From contig NZ_SJPW01000005.1 of the NCBI RefSeq assembly GCF_007860125.1, positions 370,065 through 434,064 on the forward strand: a stretch of 64,000 nt of DNA, read 5' to 3'. This document shows, in pieces, positions 56,557-64,000 of the stretch. Positions within the stretch are counted from its first letter, which is position 1. Each line of letters opens with the position of its first letter. The notes beneath the pieces were generated by a model. That model was given only the letters and a program-made list of their open reading frames with translations. It had not been told where the DNA came from and made no database searches. The DNA comes from Rubripirellula tenax. GTDB taxonomy: Bacteria > Planctomycetota > Planctomycetia > Pirellulales > Pirellulaceae. Both the position numbers and the translations under genes were made by a program.

Positions 56557-58260
56557 ATGAAGTCTCGCGTCGGCGGTATCATTCACGCCTACCAGAAATA
56601 CGACCCCGGTTCGTTTCCGCCGCCCACGCAGGAACCGCCGGACTTGGTCTCGCCCGCTTTCGAGCAGGCGATGATGTATGGCAATTATCGTGAACTGACC
56701 GAAGAAGAACTCGCGCGGGCGATCAAACTGGACCCCAGCCAAATCGCTGGATTAGGGCCGAGCCTGGATATGCTGCGGGCGATGCTGGAGGAACGCAAAC
56801 GCAAAATCCTTGAAACCTACGAGGCGAAGTCCGTCCAAAAGAAGGCTCGCAAGGCATATTTCAATTCGTCGAAAAACGTGCGTGTTCCTAAGAATCAGGA
56901 GAAGGCGTTTCGCCAAGCAATCACGTATGAACAACCCTACATCATCGAACAAATTTGGTATCACGCCGATAGCGACAACAGCGAGCTTGCCCGCAGCCTG
57001 ATGAACATCAGCGCCCGAATGAGCGACAAGCACAACATCGAGGAACTGGAGTCGAAGTATGACTTCACCGGCAACGAATCGACGTCGATTCCGCAGGCGC
57101 TGCAGATCAAGGAAGAACTCGAAAAGATCGATGAACTGTTAAGCCAGTTGGAACAGGCGTCCAAGGATGCCCAGATCGGCATCATCGATATGGAGATGCT
57201 GTCCGAGTTCGCCGACAAAGGCGATATGCAGAAGCTAGAAGAGATGCAGCAGCAACTCGAAAATATGATGCGAGAGCAGGCCGAGCGACAGGGTTTGGAG
57301 AAGGACCCGGACGGCAAGGGCGGGTTTCGGTTGACGCCCCAAGCGTACAAGATCTTCCAAGGTCGTTTGCTGCAACGAATCTTTAGCGAACTCGCCCCGT
57401 CGCGAACAGGTCGCCACGAAGGCGACATTGTCGGCGAAGGTGCCGTCGAACTTCAACAGACCAAGTCGTACGAGTTCGGGGACAGCGTCGCCAATATCGA
57501 CTTGCCGCAAACGGTCATCAACGCCCTTTTGCGTCAGGGCGATGAGCGCCCGATTCGGTTGCGAAGCGACGACATCGAGGTCCACAAGACGCGGAATCAC
57601 CCCAAGTGCGCGACCGCCGTGATTATGGATATGAGCGGTTCGATGCGGTACGACGGACAATATGTGAACGTCAAACGCATGGCCTTGGCGCTGCAAGGGT
57701 TGATCAACACCGAATACCCAGGCGATTTCTTGCGTTTCATCGAAATGTACACGTTCGCAAAAATGCGAACGCCTGGCGAAATCATCGAACTAATGCCCAA
57801 GCCAGTCACGATCCACGATCCGTGGGTGCAACTTCGCGCGGACATGAGCGATCCCGATATCAGCGAGGCCATGGTCCATCCTCACTTCACCAACATCCAG
57901 CACTCGTTGCAACTTGCGCGACGGAACCTGGCAAGATGCGACACGCCAAACCGGCAAGTGGTTTTGATTACCGATGGTCTTCCAACGGCGCACTTTGAAG
58001 ACGAACAACTTTACATGCTGTATCCACCGCACCCACGCACCGAAGAAGCGACGATGCGAGAAGCGGCAATGTGCAGCAAGGAAGGCATCACCATCAATAT
58101 CTTCTTGATTCCCAGTTGGTCACAAAGCCAAGAAGACGTCCAATTCGCTCAGCGACTTGCTCAAACGACCAAGGGCCGCGTCTTCTTCACCAGCGGCAAA
58201 GACTTGGACCGATTCGTTTTGTGGGACTACGTCAAGAATCGACGCGAGATCATTGGTTGA
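56557..58260 (+). CDS. VWA-domain protein, partner of the AAA ATPase
   Basis: A 567-residue protein. Residues 1-330 are helical and charged, with a Glu/Gln/Met-rich coiled coil (EMQQQLENMMREQAERQ) near 220-240. Residues 345-560 form a von Willebrand factor A domain with an intact MIDAS (DMSGSM) and ITDGLPTA later. No signal peptide or membrane helix is present, so it is cytoplasmic. It pairs with the preceding AAA ATPase as in the cobalt- and magnesium-chelatase and MoxR systems. A GTG at 56542 is an alternative start; the ATG at 56557 is preferred. Confidence 0.85.
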   Translation: MKSRVGGIIHAYQKYDPGSFPPPTQEPPDLVSPAFEQAMMYGNYRELTEEELARAIKLDPSQIAGLGPSLDMLRAMLEERKRKILETYEAKSVQKKARKAYFNSSKNVRVPKNQEKAFRQAITYEQPYIIEQIWYHADSDNSELARSLMNISARMSDKHNIEELESKYDFTGNESTSIPQALQIKEELEKIDELLSQLEQASKDAQIGIIDMEMLSEFADKGDMQKLEEMQQQLENMMREQAERQGLEKDPDGKGGFRLTPQAYKIFQGRLLQRIFSELAPSRTGRHEGDIVGEGAVELQQTKSYEFGDSVANIDLPQTVINALLRQGDERPIRLRSDDIEVHKTRNHPKCATAVIMDMSGSMRYDGQYVNVKRMALALQGLINTEYPGDFLRFIEMYTFAKMRTPGEIIELMPKPVTIHDPWVQLRADMSDPDISEAMVHPHFTNIQHSLQLARRNLARCDTPNRQVVLITDGLPTAHFEDEQLYMLYPPHPRTEEATMREAAMCSKEGITINIFLIPSWSQSQEDVQFAQRLAQTTKGRVFFTSGKDLDRFVLWDYVKNRREIIG

Positions 58261-58302
58261 ATGAGTCCGGCTTTTCGTTTCCAAGACGATGCTATCGGCC
58301 GG

Positions 58303-59424
58303 TCAATCTTCCACCAACAAGTCGTCTTCTAGCAGATGGCAGTAGGCGTCATAGCGGCGTGCGTCGATGCGGGCGTCCGCGACGGCGTCTTTCACGGCAC
58401 AATCGTCTTCACTCAAGTGCAAGCAGTTAGGATAGCGGCAAGCGTTGACGTAGGGCCGGATGTCGGGCATCAGACCGGCAACTTCGCCGGCTGAAATATC
58501 CCACAACTGAAATTGCCGAATGCCAGGCGTGTCGAAGACCGCACCGCCATTGGCCAGGGGGATCAATTGCGACGTTGTTGTCGTATGGCGTCCCTTATCG
58601 TTATCGGTGCTGACCCGCCCGATCGCCAACCCGAGCCCCGGTTGGACAACGTTCAGCAAACTGCTTTTTCCAACACCACTTTGACCCGCCAAAGCGGTTT
58701 GTTTGCCGTGCAAGAGTTCCCGAAGATAGTCGACACCAACGCCGGATTCAGCGGACGTCATCAGTACTCGAAAACCCAGTGCCGCGTAGGCGCCGATCAG
58801 CGATTGCAACGATGTCGGATCGACCAAGTCGATCTTGTTGATCACGATCACCGGCTCGACGTCACACTGTTTGGCGGTCAACAAGAACCGATCGATCAGG
58901 ACGGGTTTAAGCCCCGGTTGCGCTGCGCTGGCGATGATCAACAGGTAATCGATGTTAGCAACAATGACGTGTTGTTGGCCGCGGCTAGTTCGACAGATGA
59001 TGCCGTGCCGCGGTGCGACGCGTTGGATCATGCCGTCCTGAGGCGTTTCGGCGCGAAACCAAACGTAGTCTCCCGCGACGACGGCCGAGCGACCGTCAAT
59101 GCTGAGCGATTTCAAAACTTGCCGGATGGCGCACTCGTACATGGCACCGTCGTCGGCCATGACTTTGCACTTCAATCCGTGAGCACTGATCACGCGGCCC
59201 GAAATCAGGTGCGCCGTGGACTCGGCATCATCGGAATGACTTTCCGTTGCAATCGTCCGTTTGCGGGTCAGATCACCCTTCCCACTGACGCGTTCCCCTT
59301 GGGACAGGTCCGCCATTTCCTTACCGCCGGTAAAGTCTCGCGTCAAATCACCTCCCCGCACACGCCCTTGGTGATTCTTGCGGAAGTCCGTTCGGTGTTT
59401 CGAGCTTTTCTTTTTCTTAGGCAT
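58303..59424 (-). CDS. rsgA: Ribosome small-subunit biogenesis GTPase RsgA
   Basis: A circularly permuted GTPase that releases assembly factors from the 30S subunit. After an OB-fold (about 85-160), the motifs appear in permuted order: G4 NKID, G1 [10 protein letters not shown]3 DTPG. The C-terminal zinc site is CRYPNCLH...C. Length 373. The first about 70 residues are a basic, disordered extension with two GDLTR repeats, not typical of RsgA. The ATG at 59424 is chosen because a longer start at 59517 would overlap ftsH. It is 52 bases downstream of ftsH in the same direction. Confidence 0.93.
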   Translation of the reverse strand: MPKKKKSSKHRTDFRKNHQGRVRGGDLTRDFTGGKEMADLSQGERVSGKGDLTRKRTIATESHSDDAESTAHLISGRVISAHGLKCKVMADDGAMYECAIRQVLKSLSIDGRSAVVAGDYVWFRAETPQDGMIQRVAPRHGIICRTSRGQQHVIVANIDYLLIIASAAQPGLKPVLIDRFLLTAKQCDVEPVIVINKIDLVDPTSLQSLIGAYAALGFRVLMTSAESGVGVDYLRELLHGKQTALAGQSGVGKSSLLNVVQPGLGLAIGRVSTDNDKGRHTTTTSQLIPLANGGAVFDTPGIRQFQLWDISAGEVAGLMPDIRPYVNACRYPNCLHLSEDDCAVKDAVADARIDARRYDAYCHLLEDDLLVED

Positions 59425-59476
59425 GGGTGTTGGATACCGCGACATGCTGGGCCGCGGATACCACTTACCTGGGCTT

Positions 59477-61528
59477 CTAGTTGTTAACCGCCGGACCTGG
59501 GGTGTGCTCGGCTGCACTTTCGGGTGTCAACGTCTTGCCCATTCCATCGCTGTCGCGGTTTCGCACCTGGATCGACGGCCCAAGAATCTCGGTCAGTTCG
59601 GCTTCGCCGAGTTCTTCGTGCTCCAGCAATGCTCGGGTGATTTTTTCGAGCTCCGCCCGATGTTCCCGTAACAGTTGCTCTGCTTTCTGATCAGCTTCCA
59701 ACAGGATTCGGGCGACTTCTTCATCGACCAATTCCTGCGTGTGTTCGCTGAACTGACGCGTCTGGTGAATCTCGCGTCCCAAGAACGGATCTTCGTCGCT
59801 TGTCTTGTAGCTGACGGGCCCGATTTTGGCACTCATGCCCCAGTGTGTGACCATTCGACGCGCGATGCTGGTCGCCCGTTCGAGGTCATTTTCGGCGCCG
59901 ACACACGTTTCGTTGTAGATGATCTTCTCGGCCGCACGGCCACCTAGAAACACGATCAATTGATGGTCGAGTTCACGTTTGCTGATACTGAGCCGATCCT
60001 CATTGGGGACATACTGGGTCACGCCCAACGCTCGACCACGTGGAATGATCGTCACTTTGTGGACGATATTGGCGCCATCCAAATGCCATGCCGTCAACGT
60101 GTGGCCGGCTTCGTGATACGCCGTCTTTTCTTTTTCGCTCTCTTGCAAGACTTCTTCGCGTTTTGCCCCCATCAGGATCTTGTCGCGAGCATTGTCGAAG
60201 TCATCCATATCGACGACTTTTTTGTCCTGACGCGCCGCCCAGAGTGCCGCTTCGTTGACCATATTTCGAATATCGGCACCGGTCAGCCCCACCGTTCCGG
60301 CCGCCAAGCGATGCAAATCGACGTCATCGGCAAGCGGCACGTCACGCACGTGAACTTTGAAGATTGCCTCGCGACCCTTCATCGTAGGTCGGCCAACGGT
60401 GATGTGCCTGTCGAACCGTCCGGGGCGTAAGAGCGCGGGATCCAACACGTCGGGTCGGTTCGTTGCGGCGACGACAATGACGGCTTGATTGCCGCTGAAC
60501 CCGTCCATCTCACCAAGAATCTGGTTCAGAGTCTGCTCGCGTTCATCATGTCCACCGCCCAGCCCGGCACCACGCTGGCGACCGACCGCATCGATTTCGT
60601 CAATGAAGATGATCGCCGGACTGTTTTCTTTGGCTGTTTTGAACAAGTCACGAACGCGGCTGGCACCAACACCGACGAACATTTGAATGAATTCGCTGCC
60701 GTTGACGCTGTAGAACGGCACACCCGCTTCGCCAGCGACGGCGCGAGCGAGCAGCGTCTTACCCGTGCCGGGAGGTCCGTTCAGCAGGACTCCCTTGGGG
60801 ACGCGTCCGCCCAGTTTTTGAAACTTTTCGGGCGTCTTCAAGAAGTCGACGATCTCCTGCAGGTCGGCTTTCACACCATCCAACCCGGCCACATCGTTGA
60901 ACGTGACCATCTTGTCGCTGGCTTCGAATCGTTTGGCCGGGCTCTTGCTGAAGCCCGACAGAAAGCCACCGCCCATCATGTCGTTTCGCGAACGGCGAAG
61001 CATCATGAACAAAAACAGCAACACACCCAACGGCAGCCCCACCATCAAAAGAAAATACAGAATTTGTTCCGTGTTATCTTTCGATAGATAGCTGAAGTCG
61101 ACCTTTGCCTTTTCCAGCTGGCTTTGCAGATCGACCACCCAGCCGGCATCGGTGGATCGGTTGAAGGCGAACTTTTTTAAGTACTTGTCGGGTTCGCCGT
61201 CGTCACCCTTGCGAACTTCTTTTTTGCCTTCGATTTCGACAGGCGGTGCTTCAGGCCGCGTTTTGAACGTGCCGTAAACCTGTTGCTCGCCGATCAAGAT
61301 GCTCTCGACGTTGTCCCGTTCCAACTCTTTTTGAAAGAAACTTGCCGAAACCAGAGATCGTTCCTCGCCGCGATTGTAGAACAACATCACAACCAAAGCG
61401 GCCAAGATCAGTGCGATCAGCAACGAGTTGTTGTTACGTCGGGGCGGTTGATTGTCCCCGCCTTGGGAACCACCGTTGCCTTCGCGACTGGAATTTTTGG
61501 GAATCTGGTCGTCTGACTTCTTATCCAT
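59477..61528 (-). CDS. ftsH: ATP-dependent zinc metalloprotease FtsH
   Basis: A 683-residue membrane-anchored AAA protease. Two helices near residues 32-50 and 155-175 flank an external domain. The AAA module has Walker [14 protein letters not shown], Walker [12 protein letters not shown] and [21 protein letters not shown], and the protease has the zinc motif HEAGH. All are intact. It degrades membrane and short-lived proteins, and SPFH proteins elsewhere can regulate it. Downstream rsgA is likely cotranscribed. Confidence 0.97.
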   Translation of the reverse strand: MDKKSDDQIPKNSSREGNGGSQGGDNQPPRRNNNSLLIALILAALVVMLFYNRGEERSLVSASFFQKELERDNVESILIGEQQVYGTFKTRPEAPPVEIEGKKEVRKGDDGEPDKYLKKFAFNRSTDAGWVVDLQSQLEKAKVDFSYLSKDNTEQILYFLLMVGLPLGVLLFLFMMLRRSRNDMMGGGFLSGFSKSPAKRFEASDKMVTFNDVAGLDGVKADLQEIVDFLKTPEKFQKLGGRVPKGVLLNGPPGTGKTLLARAVAGEAGVPFYSVNGSEFIQMFVGVGASRVRDLFKTAKENSPAIIFIDEIDAVGRQRGAGLGGGHDEREQTLNQILGEMDGFSGNQAVIVVAATNRPDVLDPALLRPGRFDRHITVGRPTMKGREAIFKVHVRDVPLADDVDLHRLAAGTVGLTGADIRNMVNEAALWAARQDKKVVDMDDFDNARDKILMGAKREEVLQESEKEKTAYHEAGHTLTAWHLDGANIVHKVTIIPRGRALGVTQYVPNEDRLSISKRELDHQLIVFLGGRAAEKIIYNETCVGAENDLERATSIARRMVTHWGMSAKIGPVSYKTSDEDPFLGREIHQTRQFSEHTQELVDEEVARILLEADQKAEQLLREHRAELEKITRALLEHEELGEAELTEILGPSIQVRNRDSDGMGKTLTPESAAEHTPGPAVNN

Positions 61529-61652
61529 TGTCTGCCTTCAGGCCTTACTATCAGTATCTGCGTTGCCGGTCGCTCGGTGGGCCAAAGCCCGGAAATCTCT
61601 AAGCCGGATTCGCATCAACGAACCATCGGCCGTTGAATTGTAGTGTTTCGGG

Positions 61653-64000
61653 TCAAGAGTGACTAACCGACGACTCGCTTCCCGCTATCGCATCTCGGAC
61701 CCGCCGGGATGCAGCGGCGTCATCGACCCAAGTGAGCTCGACGGTGTGACCCGTTGACGCAGCCGAAACGAGATCGTCCACCAGATCAGCGAGCGAACAT
61801 CGACGGATCGCCGCGATTTGGTGCGACGTGTACCCGTCTCGAAACAGCCGCCACGTCCAATAGGCGTCCTCGGCCGTCGGCGGGGCACCCGGTTTAGACG
61901 AATCGGGCGCCGCGCCCGTCTGGGAGGTCGATTCCGATGATGGCGGCGTATCGTCGCGGACGCCCATGACTTGTTCCGATGGCCGTGTTTCCGATGGAAC
62001 CCTTTCTGGTTCGCTGGCATCGATCGGGTCGAGCTCGACGCATTCGACATCTTCGTGCGGATCCACACAGCCGAGGATCAATTGAACCAAGTCGTAACCA
62101 AATTGCTCGACCGTTGCCGGGCCGACGCCGGTCACATTTTCAAGTTCGGACGCCGTTCGCGGCATCGCCTCAGCTACTCGGTCCAGAGTCGAGTTGGTCA
62201 GAATCCGGAAGGCCGGCACACCCAGCGCCGCCGCCGTTTTTCGCCTCCAACGCTTCAGCGTCTCCGCAACTTCATCGACCTGAGCCGAGCGGACCTCGCT
62301 GTCAGCCGCTTCCTCACCAGTGGCTTCGTCATCAGCCGTGCGTGAGACAGAGTCGACGACGTCGGTTCCCGGCGATGACGTCTGGACATCACCCGATTCG
62401 ATCGCTCGAGATGCCTTCGCCAAACGTTTCGCCAGCGGTAAAGGCATCCGAACCGAAGGCGGCAGCGTGACACCGCCCATCATCACTTCGGTGCCTTCGG
62501 CCGTCATTTGAATGGTCGGTCGCCGCTCGTCGACTTCTTTTTGTTCTACGAACCCCGCTTCGGCCAACGCATCCAACACGCTGACGATTTCCGACTGTTT
62601 CAGTTCGGACAACAACCCATACGTGCTCAATCGATTCAGTTTCCACTGCTGCAGCTTTTTGTTTTTCGATCCACACAACATCTGGGCAACCATCGTTTTT
62701 CCGAATCGCCCGTGCATCCGAGTCACGCCACTTAGCACCACACGAATACCGCGAAGTAGCGCCACCGGATCGACGCCTTTCATCTCGACCGAAACCGACA
62801 CATCGGATGCTCGTCCGACGGTTCCGTCGACCGGCGCACATCGGTCACACGTACCGCAATTATCGGCTTCGGTTTCGCCAAAGTAGTTTAGGATCACGCG
62901 TTGTCGGCAGCCCGCCGTTCGCGCGAAACGAATCACCGATTCAAGCTTTTCGGTCTCGGCGGCCTTTCGCTGTGCCAGTTCGTCGAAGTCAATTTGCAGA
63001 TCTTCGAAACGCTGATCTCGATCGGTAAAGTGAATGGCGCGGCCGCGAAACGGCGGGACATAGTCAAACGCTTTCAATCGCCGCAATTCTCGCAGCGTTC
63101 GGACGAGTGCATCTTTTTTGACGCCCGCCATTTCGACCAATCTCGCCGGCTTTACAAAAACGTCTTCGTGCCGGCGCCGGCCGACGATTTTTTCGATCGC
63201 CAACATCACTTTACGTCGCGTCCGGGCTTCCTTGGGAAGAAAGTCCAGCATCGACGGCGCGTCGCTATCGATCCGCAGCATCGCGTAATTCGCGTTCGAA
63301 TCGAGACGGCGCAATACGCCCGCTTTGGCAAGCAACGTTTCCGCGGTGCCGATTGCTTCGCTGCCATCTTTGACTTTGATGCCGTCACGCACTTGATCCA
63401 GAGTCAGTTCGATCGGATCCTCGTCGCGTGAAAGCAAGTACTCGTAGACCTTCTTGACCGTTTCCTTCGATGGATAACGGTTGTCAATAAAGAACTCTTG
63501 GATATAGCGATCGCTGTAGCTGAACATCAATTGGCAATCGCTTTTGCCGCCGTCACGCCCTGCCCTACCCGCCTCTTGATAATACGCTTCCAGGCTTCCC
63601 GGCATGTTGTAGTGAACGACGAAACGAATGTCCGACTTGTCGATTCCCATCCCGAACGCATTGGTGGCAACGATTGCCGACAACTTGCCCGACATGAAAT
63701 CGTCTTGCACCCGCCGACGCTGAATCGGATCGAGCCCAGCGTGGTAAACACCGATCGGCCGTCTCGCTTTTTCAGGCAACCACTCCGCCAATTCTTCGCA
63801 ACGCTTCCGCGTCGCCGCGTAGATGATCCCGGAACCACTTTGCGATTGCAAATACGAGAGCAATGTGTCGTTCTTTTCCTGATCCGTCTTTGCGTGCGAA
63901 ACGCCGAAGCGAAGATTCGTACGCGCGAACCCGGTCACGAACGTGCAAGGATCTTTCAACCCCAGCGACTCAATCACGTCGTCACGAACCACCGGCGTTG
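61653..64000 (-). CDS. recQ: RecQ-type DNA helicase, 5' part outside window
   Basis: The N-terminal helicase lobe lies beyond base 64000; the frame is open to the window edge. Visible are the second RecA lobe (GMGIDKSDIRFVVHYNMPGSLEAYYQEAGRAGRDG, given here only as the RecQ motif V/VI region), the zinc-binding cysteines (CRQRVILNYFGE...CGTCDRC), an RQC winged-helix region, and an HRDC domain near residue 610. Beyond these an acidic linker and a small C-terminal helical domain (RDGYTSHQIAAIRRCSLADLV) extend the protein past usual RecQ. It unwinds DNA 3'-5' in recombination repair. Confidence 0.92.
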   Translation of the reverse strand, partial: TPVVRDDVIESLGLKDPCTFVTGFARTNLRFGVSHAKTDQEKNDTLLSYLQSQSGSGIIYAATRKRCEELAEWLPEKARRPIGVYHAGLDPIQRRRVQDDFMSGKLSAIVATNAFGMGIDKSDIRFVVHYNMPGSLEAYYQEAGRAGRDGGKSDCQLMFSYSDRYIQEFFIDNRYPSKETVKKVYEYLLSRDEDPIELTLDQVRDGIKVKDGSEAIGTAETLLAKAGVLRRLDSNANYAMLRIDSDAPSMLDFLPKEARTRRKVMLAIEKIVGRRRHEDVFVKPARLVEMAGVKKDALVRTLRELRRLKAFDYVPPFRGRAIHFTDRDQRFEDLQIDFDELAQRKAAETEKLESVIRFARTAGCRQRVILNYFGETEADNCGTCDRCAPVDGTVGRASDVSVSVEMKGVDPVALLRGIRVVLSGVTRMHGRFGKTMVAQMLCGSKNKKLQQWKLNRLSTYGLLSELKQSEIVSVLDALAEAGFVEQKEVDERRPTIQMTAEGTEVMMGGVTLPPSVRMPLPLAKRLAKASRAIESGDVQTSSPGTDVVDSVSRTADDEATGEEAADSEVRSAQVDEVAETLKRWRRKTAAALGVPAFRILTNSTLDRVAEAMPRTASELENVTGVGPATVEQFGYDLVQLILGCVDPHEDVECVELDPIDASEPERVPSETRPSEQVMGVRDDTPPSSESTSQTGAAPDSSKPGAPPTAEDAYWTWRLFRDGYTSHQIAAIRRCSLADLVDDLVSAASTGHTVELTWVDDAAASRRVRDAIAGSESSVSHS

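Overview
The window looks like a chromosome segment of a marine-type planctomycete (Planctomycetota, probably Pirellulaceae, near Rhodopirellula). This rests on the family mix: a DUF1592/DUF1588/DUF1585 protein, large planctomycete-type secreted and membrane proteins of unknown function, a Cys-rich alginate-export-like porin, a MoxR/VWA pair and an ECF sigma operon. GC content is moderately high, genes are dense with many 4-base ATGA/GTGA overlaps, and I saw no rRNA, tRNA, CRISPR array, transposase or prophage.

Left part (1-14.2 kb): the 3' end of a DUF1592-family gene; a spacer with two copies of a 116-bp hairpin repeat; alanine dehydrogenase; a leftward operon of two membrane glycosyltransferases and a methyltransferase; a small secreted protein; RNase R; a translationally coupled pair of SPFH/band-7 membrane proteins; a strong shared terminator; and a leftward porin.

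Centre (14.2-32.8 kb): a long rightward nitrogen-assimilation island. First comes a block of redox genes: a fusion of FAD/NAD(P) oxidoreductase, BFD-type [2Fe-2S] domain and diheme membrane cytochrome b; a membrane-anchored 11-heme cytochrome c; a DUF3365 heme lipoprotein; and a single-domain globin. Then comes the nitrate block: the NrtABCD transporter, a GAF protein, a fused DmsB-DmsC iron-sulfur/membrane subunit, a NarB-type molybdenum nitrate reductase, the nitrite reductase NirA, and a CysJ-like NADPH reductase with an extra Fe-S domain. Each block is preceded by a good match to a sigma-54 (-24/-12) promoter, which fits nitrogen control. The presumed flow is nitrate uptake by Nrt, reduction to nitrite by NarB fed from the membrane through DmsBC, and reduction to ammonium by NirA fed by the NADPH reductase. 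The first block may carry electrons across the membrane and handle NO or other nitrogen oxides.

Right part (32.8-64 kb): methionine synthase MetH; a putative membrane protein plus a ParA/BY-kinase-like ATPase with an altered Walker A; an ArsM-like methyltransferase; a secreted jelly-roll-like protein and two membrane proteins; gcvT-gcvH-lipoate ligase; an FHA protein; an ECF sigma/anti-sigma/pseudo-esterase operon; a Tat-exported xylose-isomerase-like TIM-barrel protein; a large unknown membrane protein; a MoxR-like AAA ATPase plus VWA protein; RsgA; FtsH; and the 3' part of recQ, which runs off the window.

All functional calls come from reading the translated sequence and from memory of the families. 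No database search was run.
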